Source of the DNA: an uncultured Propionibacteriaceae bacterium
GTDB lineage: Bacteria > Actinomycetota > Actinomycetes > Propionibacteriales > Propionibacteriaceae
NCBI GenBank assembly: GCA_937965785.1
Contig: CALCKT010000069.1
Span: forward strand, 62,001 to 126,000
Length of the DNA: 64,000 nt
Reading direction: 5' to 3'
The notes beneath the pieces were generated by a model. That model did not search any database. It was given only the letters and a program-made list of their open reading frames with translations, and had not been told where the DNA came from. The position numbers were made by a program, and so were the translations under genes. Each line of letters starts with the position of its first letter. Within the stretch, counting starts at the first letter, position 1. Below, one piece after another: positions 26,408 to 35,961 of the stretch.

Positions 26408-27853
26408 CTAGGTCTGCTGGGCGAGCCAGGCCTCACGGTCGCGTTGCTCCCTGGGGCCGAAGTGGAGCAGCCCGGCCAGGACCGCAACGATGAAGACCGC
26501 CAGCATCGCGAAGAACAGCGGCCACACGCCAGTGAGGTAGATGATCGGGATGGCCAGCGCGGTGACGAGACCACCGCCGAAGAAGGGTTCGAAGACGAGC
26601 TGTTTGTAGCCGAAGGCCTCGAAGGCGGGGGAGGTTGCGTCGGGGTCGGTGATGCGCATGAGAATGACGCCGGTGGCGGTGACGCCCATGGACTGGCCGA
26701 GGTCGCCGATGCCACGTTCGAACCAGAAGCGGCCGATGACGCGCGGCGTCAGCCACAGGAACAGGACCAGGTTGATGAGGATGCCGCCCGCCGAAAGGAC
26801 GAGGAACGCCCCGAGGTTCTCGCCGACGGCCTTGATCGAGACGGTGGCGATGGCTGAGATGACGAGGAAGTCGAGAGCCCAGCCCTGGATGCGGAGCATC
26901 ATCTGCGGGTCGATGACGTGGGAGGTGCCAAGCGCCCTCGCGATCAGCTGGAGGATGACACCGCCGATCAGCGCCATGGGGAACAGGGGCACGTACGCGA
27001 AAATCTCCAGGGGGGTGTTATCACCGATCATGATGGAGGCGTAGGTCGCGCGTTCGACCCAGCGGAGGCCTTCGAGGATGACCCAACCGATGAGGATCGC
27101 CAACGCCATGATTGCGATGTGCAGGGACAGGGGCTCAACGGACGCGGGGCGGCTGGTCATCTTCCCGGCGGAGTAGTACTCGTCCTTGCGGAACAGCCCG
27201 CGCTGTTCGTCGATCGAGAGTTGGACATTGTCCTTGAGGATCTCGGTCTTGCCGTTGCGCACGCCCCAGTTGATGAGCGCAATACCGACGATGATGCCGC
27301 CGACCAGGCCGACGGTCGCGACGCCAACCGCCAGGTCCGCCCCCTCGCTGAATCCGAGCCTGGTCATCACGTCACGCATGCCGGCGGCGGTGCCGTGGCC
27401 GCCCTCGAAGCCGATCTCGATCAACCCTCCGGTCATCGGCGACGACCCGAAGAACGGCACGAGAATCAGAGCCGCCAGCAGCAGACCGACGACGTACTGC
27501 GAAGACGCGAACGCAGTCCCCAGCGCCAGCTGCGGGCCTACCAGTTTGGCGGCCTGTTTCGGGCTGGGCAGGTTCTGGCCGAGGAACATCGTCGCGAACA
27601 CGACGCTGATCAGCAGGCCGGGCAGCGCGGACCAGGTGGTGACCATGGCCTCCGTGAGCAGGCCCGTTTCGCCCCAGGGCCCGGGGATGCGTCCCAGAAC
27701 TTGCGGGCCGAGCGCCAGCAGGATGAGTCCACCAACGATGGAGCTCGGCAGGAACAGCCGCTGCACCCAGCGGACCTTGACGCGAATCAACTTCCCGACC
27801 AGCAGGCCCACGCTGAGTATCAGCAGGGAGAAACCGATTGCCTGGGGGTTCAT
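26408..27853 (-). CDS. gltS: Sodium/glutamate symporter family protein
   Basis: Integral membrane carrier, about 481 residues, with a dozen or so hydrophobic segments. The GGHGTAAG motif and the internal pattern of two similar halves are typical of the GltS sodium:glutamate symporter family; Escherichia coli GltS is about 400 residues, so this member is longer, with an insertion of charged residues near residues 225-250. I chose the ATG at 27853, preceded by GAGGTGA at 5 bases; an upstream in-frame start would add 20 non-hydrophobic residues. It is a single gene facing the merR gene convergently. Glutamate is the family substrate; the actual substrate is inferred. Confidence 0.82.
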   Translation of the reverse strand: MNPQAIGFSLLILSVGLLVGKLIRVKVRWVQRLFLPSSIVGGLILLALGPQVLGRIPGPWGETGLLTEAMVTTWSALPGLLISVVFATMFLGQNLPSPKQAAKLVGPQLALGTAFASSQYVVGLLLAALILVPFFGSSPMTGGLIEIGFEGGHGTAAGMRDVMTRLGFSEGADLAVGVATVGLVGGIIVGIALINWGVRNGKTEILKDNVQLSIDEQRGLFRKDEYYSAGKMTSRPASVEPLSLHIAIMALAILIGWVILEGLRWVERATYASIMIGDNTPLEIFAYVPLFPMALIGGVILQLIARALGTSHVIDPQMMLRIQGWALDFLVISAIATVSIKAVGENLGAFLVLSAGGILINLVLFLWLTPRVIGRFWFERGIGDLGQSMGVTATGVILMRITDPDATSPAFEAFGYKQLVFEPFFGGGLVTALAIPIIYLTGVWPLFFAMLAVFIVAVLAGLLHFGPREQRDREAWLAQQT

Positions 27854-28173
27854 GTCATCACCTCGCAGTTCGTGGAGTACCGGTCCCCCTAGCCTGCCTT
27901 GTCCGAGCAACACTTGGCGAGCGGTCCGCGATGAAAAACCCTTGAAGTGACCAACAGGCCGACTTGGTTCGAACCCGCGCCATCACAGGACCGGGAGCTC
28001 CAAACCACCATTGCATTCCAAGGTTTTGCTGACCCGCCGATACCCGTGGGTTTGTTTGGGGTCGTTGGAGAAATATGTCACAACAATGGCGAGTTCTTCA
28101 TGGTGTTTCCGGGTTTCTGGCATGCCCCTGGTCCGCAAACACCAAAACTGGGTCCAGCCGGGTCAAACGGGTT
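27854..28173. other. Intergenic region between gltS and the response regulator gene
   Basis: About 320 bp with no convincing gene. It should hold the promoter of the minus-strand symporter gene and the 3' end of the two-component operon. I saw no strong hairpin with a T-run and no RNA gene. Confidence 0.5.
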
Positions 28174-28818
28174 TCACAGGCCCGCGTCGCGGATGATCAT
28201 GGCCGCAGAGACCCGGTTGTCGACGCCCAGTTTTACGAACATGCTTGTCAGATGGGATTTGACCGAGGCGAGGCTCAGGTGCAGGCGGGTGCCGATCTGA
28301 TTGTTCGTCAACCCCTTGGTCATCAGGACCGCGACCTCGCGTTCGCGTTCGGTCAGGGCGGCGACCAGGGACCGGGCCGACGGGTCCCCCGCCACCGGTG
28401 CGTCGGTGGCGACGGTGATGAGGGTGCGGGTCACGTCGGGGGCCAGGACGTTCTCGCCCGCCACCACCCGCTGGATGGCCTCGACCAGGCGGGCCGGGTC
28501 GGCGTCCTTGAGCAGGAAAGCGTCCGCGCCGAGCTTCAGGGCCCGCACCACGTAGTCGTCGGTGTTGAAGGTGGTCAGCACGATGACCCGCGGCCGCGTC
28601 TGCCAGCCGCGCAGCTCCTCCAGGGTCGCGAGCCCGTCGAGGCCCGGCATCCGCACGTCCAGCAGCACGACGTCGACGGGCCGGTCGCGCAGTTTCGTGA
28701 GCGCCTCGGCGCCGTCGCCCGCCTGCCAGGCGACATCGATACCTTCCTCCCCCTTGAGGATGAAGTTCAATCCGGTGCGGACCATCGGGTCGTCATCGAC
28801 CAGGGCGACGGTGATCAT
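28174..28818 (-). CDS. LuxR-type response regulator
   Basis: Cytoplasmic two-component regulator, 214 residues. The receiver domain (1-120) has the acidic cluster DDD at 8-10, the phosphorylated Asp at 54 in LLDVRMPG, and a conserved Thr in VIVLTTF. A NarL/LuxR helix-turn-helix (about 148-205; LTEREREVAVLMTKGLTN) binds DNA. Its start overlaps the end of the kinase gene by 4 bp, so the pair is translationally coupled, kinase first. The divergent ABC-2 exporter is the likely target, a common arrangement for this family. Confidence 0.93.
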   Translation of the reverse strand: MITVALVDDDPMVRTGLNFILKGEEGIDVAWQAGDGAEALTKLRDRPVDVVLLDVRMPGLDGLATLEELRGWQTRPRVIVLTTFNTDDYVVRALKLGADAFLLKDADPARLVEAIQRVVAGENVLAPDVTRTLITVATDAPVAGDPSARSLVAALTEREREVAVLMTKGLTNNQIGTRLHLSLASVKSHLTSMFVKLGVDNRVSAAMIIRDAGL

Positions 28819-29975
28819 GCTGTTCCTTCGGGAGCGTAGGGGAGTGTTGCCTCCAGTATGAATTCTCCCCCCTGGATGCCGTGGGAGAGGTCACCGCCGA
28901 GAAGATCGATGCGTTCGGCGATGCCGACGAGCCCGAGCCCCGAGCCCGACCGGTCGGGCTGTGCGAGGTCCGCCAGGCGATTCCTCACGACCACCCGGAG
29001 ACGGCCGGCGGTGGTTTTCAGCGACAGGGTCACCGGCGCCCCGGGGGCGTGCTTGCGGGCGTTGGTGAGACCCTCCTGGACGATCCGGTAGGCATGGCGG
29101 GACACCCGGTCGGGCACCTCCGCCGGGTCCCCGTCCAACTCCACCGCCACCTGCTGCCCGGCCGAGCGGGCATCCGCCAGCAGGGCGTCGAGCCCCGAGA
29201 GGGTCGGCTGGGGTGGTTCGGGCGGCGCCGCGTTGCCGCGCAGCCGGGCCAGCATGGTGCGCAACTCGTCAAGGGAGAACTGTGCGTTGGTCTGGATCGC
29301 CCGGGCCAGGTCGCCCGCCTCGCCCTGCTCGGAGCGCATGTGGTGAGCCAGCGCGCCCGCGTGCAGGGCAATGAGGGAGATCCGGTGGGCGACGACGTCG
29401 TGCATCTCGCGGGCGATCCGTTCGCGCTCGAGGAGCCTGGCCTCGTTGAGCTGCGCCTCCCAAGCATCCTGCCGGGCCGCCTGCGCCGCTGCCCGCTGCT
29501 GGTTGGCGTCGGTGGTGCTGCGGCCGAGCAGCCCGACGAGCAGTGCGATGACCACCCCGGTGGCGGAGATGAGCACCTCTACCCGGACCGCGGAGTCGCC
29601 CGGGGCCTCGCGCAGCATGAGGACAGACTTGGCCGCGATGAGAGTGCAGGCCACGGCGATCGCGTCGATCCCCCTGCGGTGCCGGGCGATGTGGGCCTGC
29701 GCGGCCATCGCAGGGCCGAACACCGCGGGAGACAGCAGCCACAGCCCGGCCAGGGAGACCGCGACCGGTATCGGGGCGCGACGCAACCACACCAGCAGCA
29801 GCATCGCGACCAGCCCCGGGCCCAGGAGCATCGCGGCCGGTCCGGGATCCAGGTGGCGCGACGGGTTGATCAGGGGGATCACCAACGGCGGGCAGTAGTA
29901 CAGGAAACCGAGCGCGGCCACCACCCAGGCCACCGGGCCGATACCGGGGCGTGCCGTGTCGGTGGAATCACTCAT
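28815..29975 (-). CDS. Sensor histidine kinase (HisKA_3 type)
   Basis: Membrane sensor kinase, 386 residues. The N-terminal half has four to six hydrophobic segments and little outside the membrane, typical of kinases that sense signals within the membrane or through a partner transporter. The dimerisation helix has the phosphorylated His at residue 192 in REMHDVVAHR, and the C-terminal ATPase domain has NARKHAPG (N box) and GSGLGLVGI (G box). It is the first gene of a two-gene operon with the LuxR-type regulator and is divergent from the ABC exporter genes, 155 bp away. Confidence 0.93.
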   Translation of the reverse strand: MSDSTDTARPGIGPVAWVVAALGFLYYCPPLVIPLINPSRHLDPGPAAMLLGPGLVAMLLLVWLRRAPIPVAVSLAGLWLLSPAVFGPAMAAQAHIARHRRGIDAIAVACTLIAAKSVLMLREAPGDSAVRVEVLISATGVVIALLVGLLGRSTTDANQQRAAAQAARQDAWEAQLNEARLLERERIAREMHDVVAHRISLIALHAGALAHHMRSEQGEAGDLARAIQTNAQFSLDELRTMLARLRGNAAPPEPPQPTLSGLDALLADARSAGQQVAVELDGDPAEVPDRVSRHAYRIVQEGLTNARKHAPGAPVTLSLKTTAGRLRVVVRNRLADLAQPDRSGSGLGLVGIAERIDLLGGDLSHGIQGGEFILEATLPYAPEGTA

Positions 29976-30130
29976 GCGATCAGCCTTTCACGCCCGGCCA
30001 TCCGCCGTCCCCAGCCGATGGGCCAGGGTGTCTCAGCCGATGGGCCAGCGCGACCACCGGCCGGACGGAACCGGATCACCGGCCGGTTGCCCGATGTGGG
30101 ATCCCGGGTGGCTCCGGTGGAGTTGATGCC

Positions 30131-30832
30131 ATGCTCGAACTGACTCATGTGACCAAACGTTTCGGATCCATCCTCGCCCTCGACGACGTGACCTTCACCG
30201 TCCCCTCCGGCCAGATCGTCGGTTTCCTCGGCCCGAACGGGGCCGGCAAGTCCACCTGCCTGGGCATCCTGACCGGGCTGGTGACCCCGGACGAGGGAGG
30301 CGCCACCGTGGGCGGCGTGCGCTACGCCGACCTGCCCAACCCGGCCGCGACCGTCGGGTCGCTGCTGAGCACAGAGGGATTCCACCCGGGACGCAGCGGC
30401 CTGGAGACCCTGCGGATGGCGGCGCTCACCCTGGGGTTGCCGCGGCAGCGGGTGGGGGAGGTGCTGGCCGAGGTCGGCCTGTCGTCCGCGGAGGCCCGGC
30501 GTCGCGTCGGTGCCTACTCGCTGGGTATGAGGCAGCGACTCGGGGTGGCCCAGGCGCTGCTCGGCGACCCGCAGGCGTTGATCCTGGACGAACCGGCCAA
30601 CGGCCTCGACCCGCAGGGCCAGCGTTGGCTCTCCGACCTGCTCCGGAGCCGCGCCGCCCGCGGCTGCGCGGTGCTGCTGAGCAGCCACCAGCTCCACGAG
30701 GTCTCGCGCCTGGCCCATCGCGTCGTGATGATCGGCGGCGGGCGTCTGCTCGCCGACCACACCACCGGTGACGGCACCGACCTCGAGGAGCAGTACTTCA
30801 CCCTGACCTCCGGCACCGACCGCGCCGCCTGA
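30131..30832 (+). CDS. ABC transporter ATP-binding protein
   Basis: ATPase subunit of an ABC-2 type exporter, 233 residues. Walker A GPNGAGKST is at 34-42, the signature SLGMRQRLGVAQ near 130, Walker B ALILDEP near 150, and the switch His in LLSSHQ. I chose the ATG at 30131 with GGTGGAG about 8 bases upstream; a longer in-frame opening to 29951 has no ribosome site. The gene precedes the permease by 45 bp and is divergent from a kinase/regulator pair that probably controls it. Confidence 0.93.
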   Translation: MLELTHVTKRFGSILALDDVTFTVPSGQIVGFLGPNGAGKSTCLGILTGLVTPDEGGATVGGVRYADLPNPAATVGSLLSTEGFHPGRSGLETLRMAALTLGLPRQRVGEVLAEVGLSSAEARRRVGAYSLGMRQRLGVAQALLGDPQALILDEPANGLDPQGQRWLSDLLRSRAARGCAVLLSSHQLHEVSRLAHRVVMIGGGRLLADHTTGDGTDLEEQYFTLTSGTDRAA

Positions 30833-30877
30833 TCCCCTCCCCGCCACCATCCCGATACTCGCCCGAAAGGCATCGCC

Positions 30878-31648
30878 ATGACACTGACCAGTTCCCCCGA
30901 ACTCACCGCCGCAACCCGCACCCCGTCCCCCCTGACGCTGACCCGCACCATCGCCGTCGAGGCCCGCAAGGTGACCAACACGGTCTCCGGCAAGGTGTTG
31001 CTGCCCCTCGGGGCGGTGCTGATGGCGGTTTTCGGCCTCGGCCGTGCATTCATCCAGGACGCTGACACCACCTTCGGATACATCGCCAGCATCGCCTGCA
31101 TCCCGGGGTCGTGGATCATCATGGCGATGGCGGTTCTGCTCATCAGCGGCGAATTCACCCGGCGGGAGGCCGCCATCACGTTCACCCTCGACCCGCGCCG
31201 CGGCCGGGTGCTGGCCGCGAAGGCCGCCGTGGCCGTGGGGTTGGCGCTCGCCGCTGCCTGCTGGGCGCTGATCGTCGCCGGAGTTGCGTACCTGCTCGCT
31301 CCCGCCCTCGCCGGTGTCACGCTTCCCCCCGACCTCGAACCGGGTCGCATCGCCGTGGTGTTCGGGGGGCTCGTCTTCACGGCCCTGACGGGGCTGGCCC
31401 TCGGGCTGCTCACCCGCAACGCCGTGGCGCCGATCGTCGTGATGCTGGTGTGGCCCACCTTCTCGTTGCTGGTCGCGCGGTCCTCGGAGGTCGCGCAGAA
31501 GATCATCGCCTGGGTCGACATCGAGCCGGTGGCCGCGCTGTTCCATTCCTCCGCCCAGGCGTGGGCCCAGCTCGGCACCTCGGTGCTGGCCTGGATCGTC
31601 CTGCCCGGCGTGATCGGCGCCTGGCGGCTGTTCCGCGGGGACCTGTGA
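30878..31648 (+). CDS. ABC-2 type transporter permease
   Basis: Membrane partner of the ATPase just upstream, 256 residues, with about six hydrophobic segments after a 35-residue cytoplasmic start. The layout (EARKVTNTVSGK before the first segment) is common to actinobacterial ABC-2 permeases of small peptide or drug exporters. GAAAGG stands about 8 bases before the ATG. The exported molecule cannot be read from sequence. A strong hairpin ends the unit. Confidence 0.87.
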   Translation: MTLTSSPELTAATRTPSPLTLTRTIAVEARKVTNTVSGKVLLPLGAVLMAVFGLGRAFIQDADTTFGYIASIACIPGSWIIMAMAVLLISGEFTRREAAITFTLDPRRGRVLAAKAAVAVGLALAAACWALIVAGVAYLLAPALAGVTLPPDLEPGRIAVVFGGLVFTALTGLALGLLTRNAVAPIVVMLVWPTFSLLVARSSEVAQKIIAWVDIEPVAALFHSSAQAWAQLGTSVLAWIVLPGVIGAWRLFRGDL

Positions 31649-31667
31649 CCCCTCACTCAGCTGATCC

Positions 31668-31696
31668 CGGTCCCGGACGCCCTGCGTCCGGGACCG
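31668..31696. terminator. Bidirectional hairpin between convergent genes
   Basis: A 12-bp perfect stem (31668-31679 with 31685-31696; GGTCCCGGACG paired with CGTCCGGGACC) and a 5-base loop between the ABC permease and cydC, which converge. No T-run, as is common in high-GC actinobacteria. Confidence 0.7.
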
Positions 31697-31699
31697 CCG

Positions 31700-33262
31700 T
31701 CATGCCAGGTGCAGTTCCCGGTCGCAGGCCGCGACGACGGCCGGGTCGTGGCTGATGACCAGCACCGCCCGCCCCTCGCAGGCACGCCACACGTCATCCA
31801 TCAGGGCCTCGGCGGTGGCCTGGTCGAGGTGCTCGGTGGGTTCGTCGAGGATCCACAGATCGCGGTCGGCCACCAGCAGCCTCGCCAGGGCCAGGCGGCG
31901 GCGTTCCCCGCCGGAGAGGGTGCCGCCGTCCTCACCGACGAGCCGGCCGGGATCCAGCGGCAGGCCGGCGCGGTGCAGGGCGTCGCGGACCTGCTCGTCG
32001 GTGGCGTCCTTGTTGCCGATCCGCACGTTCTCGGCGATGGAGGTGGTGAAGATGTGGGCGTCCTGGGCCAGGTATCCGACCCGGCCGCCCCGCCGCACCG
32101 TGCCCGCGCGAGGCGGGATCAGCCCCATGGCGGTCACCGCAAGGGTGGTTTTGCCGATGCCGGAGGCGCCGGTGCAGGCCACCTTCTCCCCGGGGTTCAC
32201 CACCAGGTCGAGGCCGTTTCGGAGCGCCGGGGCGCCGGGCCAGCCGATGGCCACGCCGTCGAGTTCCAGTCCGGGACCGGCCTGCCCGTCCGGGACGACG
32301 TCGCCGGTGCCGACCGGGTCGGCGTCGAGAATCTCCCGGACGCGGGCCAGGGAGGAGCGGGTGCGGGTCCACGTCTGGGCGGCCGCCACGAAAGTCGCCA
32401 GCACCTCGTGCAGGGCCAGCGGCACCAGCGCCAGGACCGCCAGGAAGGTGGGATGCATGGCCCCGGAAGCGACGGCGGGCCCGCCGATCGCCAGCCCCGC
32501 GACCACGGCACCTCCTGCGGCGAGCACCTGCACCGCGGTGGCCACGCCCCGCACCCACGCGCTGCGCGCCTCCTGCCGTTTCAGCCGGTCGTCGACCTCC
32601 AGCAGCCTCGCCAGGGAGGCGTGTTCGGCGCCGTAGGCGACCAGGTCGGGGGCGGTGCGGGCCACCTCGCGGACGGCGTCGGCGAGTTCCCCGCGGGTCG
32701 GGGCGGCGTCGTGGTCGGCGGCCAGGGTGGCGCGCTGCGCGAACAGCGGCACCACGACCCCGGCCAGCAGGGTGGTGGCGAACAACGCCACCCCCGCCCA
32801 CGGCGAGACGACCGCGATCCCAACCGAAGCGCCGGTGATCACCAGCAGGCCCGATGCAACGGGAATCAGCACCCTGACCACGACGTCGGTGACGGCCTCG
32901 GTGTCGGCGACCACCCGGGTCAGCAGGTCGCCGCGGCGGGCGCCGATCAGGGTGGTGCGGGCCAGCGAGTCGTAGGTGCGCATCCGCAGCACCGACTGCA
33001 TCCGCAACGCGACGTCGTGCCCGACCAGACGCTCCACGTAACGAAACACCCCACGCGAGATCGCGAAGGTCCGCACCCCCACGGCCGGGGCCTGGAGGTA
33101 CAGCACGGGGGGCAGCAGGGCCGCGAAACTGATCAGCCACGCGGAGATCCCCATCAGCGCCACCGACGACGCCGACGCCGCGACGGCCAGCAGCACCGCC
33201 AGCCCCAGGCGCAGCCGACCCAGCGGGATGGCGCGGATCAGATCCGTGAGCAGCCCCCTCAC
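31700..33262 (-). CDS. cydC: Thiol reductant ABC exporter subunit CydC
   Basis: One half of the heterodimeric CydDC exporter, which moves cysteine and glutathione-type thiols out of the cytoplasm and is needed to assemble cytochrome bd. About 520 residues: six membrane segments in the first 290, then an ATPase domain with Walker A TGASGIGKTT, signature LSGGERRRLALARLL and Walker B LWILDEPTEHLD. It overlaps cydD by 4 bp and is the last gene of cydABDC. It lacks any periplasmic domain, as expected. Confidence 0.93.
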   Translation of the reverse strand: MRGLLTDLIRAIPLGRLRLGLAVLLAVAASASSVALMGISAWLISFAALLPPVLYLQAPAVGVRTFAISRGVFRYVERLVGHDVALRMQSVLRMRTYDSLARTTLIGARRGDLLTRVVADTEAVTDVVVRVLIPVASGLLVITGASVGIAVVSPWAGVALFATTLLAGVVVPLFAQRATLAADHDAAPTRGELADAVREVARTAPDLVAYGAEHASLARLLEVDDRLKRQEARSAWVRGVATAVQVLAAGGAVVAGLAIGGPAVASGAMHPTFLAVLALVPLALHEVLATFVAAAQTWTRTRSSLARVREILDADPVGTGDVVPDGQAGPGLELDGVAIGWPGAPALRNGLDLVVNPGEKVACTGASGIGKTTLAVTAMGLIPPRAGTVRRGGRVGYLAQDAHIFTTSIAENVRIGNKDATDEQVRDALHRAGLPLDPGRLVGEDGGTLSGGERRRLALARLLVADRDLWILDEPTEHLDQATAEALMDDVWRACEGRAVLVISHDPAVVAACDRELHLA

Positions 33263-34854
33263 AGCGTCACCACCTCGTCGGCGGCCGCCAGCACGGCGCT
33301 GCGGTGGCTGACCACCAGCGCACCGGCCCCCGAGTCGCGCACGGCGCGGATCACGGCCGCCTCGGCGTCCGCGTCGAGTCCCGCGGTGGGTTCGTCGAGG
33401 ATCAGCAGCCGTGCCCCGCCGTGTCGGATCCGGATCAACGCCCGGGCCAGCGCCACCCGTCGCCGTTCCCCGGCCGACAGGCCCTCGCCGTCGTCGCCGA
33501 CGGGTTTGCCGAGGGGAAAATCGGCCCCGGCGTCACGCAGGGCGGCCAAGAGTTCCGCATCCGGGACGCCGGGATGCCCCAGGGCGACGTTGTCGCCGAC
33601 GGTGCCGGTCACCATGCCGGGATTCTGCCCGACCCAGGCGGTGCGGGCCCGCCACCGCGTGACGTCGAGGCCGGTCAGGTCGGTTCCGTCGATCAGGACC
33701 CGGCCGGATTCGGGGCGTTGGAAACCCATCACCAGGCCCAGGGCCGTGGATTTCCCGCCTCCCGAGGCCCCGGTGAGGGCCACCACGCGGCCCTCCGGCA
33801 CGTCGAGGGACAAGCCGGTGACGGCGGGGGTGGTGGTTCCCGGCCAGGTGAAGGTGACCTTGTCGAGGGTCAGCCGCGACCCCTCGGGAAGGCCACCGCC
33901 GCCGGGTTCGTCTCCCAGCTCGATCAGGTCGAGTGCGGCGTTCGCGGCGGCCACGCCGTCGGCGGAGTCGTGGAAGTGAACCCCCACCTGCCGCACCGGC
34001 AGGAAGGCCTCGGGTGCGAGGATCAGCACGAACAGGGCGGTCTCGAAGGGCATTTCGCCTCCGGCGAGCCGGAATCCCACGGTCACCGCCACGAGCGCCA
34101 CCGACAGCGACGCCAGCAGCTCCAGTGCGAACGAGGACAGGAAAGCGGTGTAGAGGACCTTGATGGTCTGGCCGCGGAACCGTTCCTCCGTGATTTCCAG
34201 GCCCCTGCGCTGGGCCCGGGCGCGTGCGAAGGCCTGGAGGGTCGGCAGGCCTTGGATGAGGTCGGCGAAGTGGTTGGCCAGTGCGTCGGCGCGCGTGAAG
34301 GCGCGGCGGGTCGCGGCCTGCGTGGTCCAGCCGATCAGGGCCATGAAGATGGGCACCAGCGGCAGCGTGAACGCGACGATGAGGGCGCTCGGCCAGTCGG
34401 CCAGCAGCAGCACCCCACCGACCAGGAAGGGCACGCTCGCCGCCAGGCCGAGCTGCGGCAGATATTTGGAGAAGTAGCCGTCCAGCGCGTCGAGGCCGGT
34501 GGTGGTGACCTTCGTCAGTGTCGTGGATGAGGCCACCGGACGGATCAGGTGCGCGGCGAGCACGTCGCGCCGCAGCCGCGACTTCACGGCCGCCGCGGAG
34601 CGGTGCGCCAGCACCGAGTTGACCCAGGCCAGCAGACCGCGCGCCGCGAAGATGGCGAGCAACAGCACCAGGGTGGGCAGCCAGTCGCCGGGCAGCGCCC
34701 GGTAGGTGAGGACGATCGCGACGGCGCGCGCCAGCAACCACGCCTGGGCGATCACCAGCCCCGCGGTCAGGATGCCGACGAGAACCGAGGCGATCAGGTA
34801 GTTCCTGGTCGCCCCGGCGCGTTTCAGGAGTCTGGGCTCCACGGGTCCGGGCAT
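33259..34854 (-). CDS. cydD: Thiol reductant ABC exporter subunit CydD
   Basis: Partner of CydC, 531 residues, with an N-terminal six-segment membrane domain and a C-terminal ATPase (Walker A TGASGGGKST, signature LSAGERRRVALARAL, Walker B LLILDEPTAGLD). The signature has SAGE instead of SGGE, a mild variation. It begins 28 bp after cydB and overlaps cydC by 4 bp. It supports maturation of the bd oxidase encoded just upstream. Confidence 0.93.
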   Translation of the reverse strand: MPGPVEPRLLKRAGATRNYLIASVLVGILTAGLVIAQAWLLARAVAIVLTYRALPGDWLPTLVLLLAIFAARGLLAWVNSVLAHRSAAAVKSRLRRDVLAAHLIRPVASSTTLTKVTTTGLDALDGYFSKYLPQLGLAASVPFLVGGVLLLADWPSALIVAFTLPLVPIFMALIGWTTQAATRRAFTRADALANHFADLIQGLPTLQAFARARAQRRGLEITEERFRGQTIKVLYTAFLSSFALELLASLSVALVAVTVGFRLAGGEMPFETALFVLILAPEAFLPVRQVGVHFHDSADGVAAANAALDLIELGDEPGGGGLPEGSRLTLDKVTFTWPGTTTPAVTGLSLDVPEGRVVALTGASGGGKSTALGLVMGFQRPESGRVLIDGTDLTGLDVTRWRARTAWVGQNPGMVTGTVGDNVALGHPGVPDAELLAALRDAGADFPLGKPVGDDGEGLSAGERRRVALARALIRIRHGGARLLILDEPTAGLDADAEAAVIRAVRDSGAGALVVSHRSAVLAAADEVVTL

Positions 34855-34882
34855 GCGGACAAGGATAGGGGCGGGCGGGGGA

Positions 34883-35947
34883 TCAGTAGACGATCTTGTC
34901 CGGGATGTTCTTGGTGCTGATGCGCTTGCTGAACACCCAGTAGCTCCACGCCTGGTAGGCCAGCACGATGGGAATGAAGATCACGGCCGCCCAGGTCATG
35001 ATCGTCAGGGTCGTCTCGGAGCTGGCGGCGGTGACGATGTTGAGTCGGGCCGCCACCGGCTGTGAGACGTCCTGAGCGAACCCCAGATTGCCGTACATCC
35101 GCAAGAACAGTCCCGCGACCATCGTGAGGATGGACAGGCCACCCAGCACGAAACCCCAGCCCTCCCGTTCCCGGTGGACGGTCATGAACACCGACGCGGC
35201 CAGCGTGACCACGGCGACCACGGCCGTGACCCACCCGAGCGCGGCGAAGTTCCCGAACTCGGAAGTTGCGGGCCAGAACGCGTGCTGGCAGACCACGAAG
35301 ACCGCCAGCAGCCCGACGACCGGCCAACCCCAGGTGCGCACGAACCCGCGGGCGCGGTCGTGGATCTCGCCGCGCGACTTCAACGCCAGGAAGGTGGCGC
35401 CGTGCACCAGGAACAGGGCTACGAACAGCACACCGCCCAGCAGCGCGAACGGACCGAACAACCCGAAGAAGCTGCCGTTCCACAGCTTGCCGTCGTTGGC
35501 CAGGCCGATCGCGAAGTTCGCGAACCCGACGCCCAGCACCAAGGCCGCCGTCAGCGACCCGTAGGTGGCGAAGACATCGAACATGTTGCGCCATTTGGCG
35601 TCGGGATGCTTGGAGCGGTACTCGAACGCCACCCCGCGCAGGATCAGCCCCACCAGCACCAGCAGCAGCGGCAGATAGAGCCCGGAGAACAAGGTGGCGT
35701 ACCAGCCGGGGAAGGCCGCGAAGGTGGCGCCGCCCGCGGTCAGCAGCCACACCTCGTTGCCGTCCCAGGTGGGGCCGATGGTGTTGACCATCACGCGGCG
35801 TTCCTTGTCGTTTCGACCGAGCACGGGAAGGAGCATGGCGACGCCGAAGTCGAAGCCCTCCAGGAAGAAGAAGCCGATCCACAAAACGGCGATCAGCAGG
35901 AACCAGACGACGTTCAGCGCCGGGACGGTGGTTTCAAGCAGAGGCAT
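34883..35947 (-). CDS. cydB: Cytochrome bd oxidase subunit II
   Basis: Membrane subunit II of the quinol oxidase, 354 residues, with about eight to nine membrane segments. The start LNVVWFLLIAVLWIGFFFLE and the GPTWDGNEVWLL motif are diagnostic for CydB. I chose the ATG at 35947, preceded by GGAGAG; a much longer frame open to 36310 overlaps cydA and is a shadow. The gene starts 14 bp after cydA. Confidence 0.96.
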   Translation of the reverse strand: MPLLETTVPALNVVWFLLIAVLWIGFFFLEGFDFGVAMLLPVLGRNDKERRVMVNTIGPTWDGNEVWLLTAGGATFAAFPGWYATLFSGLYLPLLLVLVGLILRGVAFEYRSKHPDAKWRNMFDVFATYGSLTAALVLGVGFANFAIGLANDGKLWNGSFFGLFGPFALLGGVLFVALFLVHGATFLALKSRGEIHDRARGFVRTWGWPVVGLLAVFVVCQHAFWPATSEFGNFAALGWVTAVVAVVTLAASVFMTVHREREGWGFVLGGLSILTMVAGLFLRMYGNLGFAQDVSQPVAARLNIVTAASSETTLTIMTWAAVIFIPIVLAYQAWSYWVFSKRISTKNIPDKIVY

Positions 35948-35961
35948 GTCAACTCTCCAGC

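Noticed and set aside
27966..27976. GGTTCGAACCC resembling a tRNA T-loop
   Set aside because: The flanking bases do not form a T-stem, and there is no acceptor, D or anticodon arm in register.
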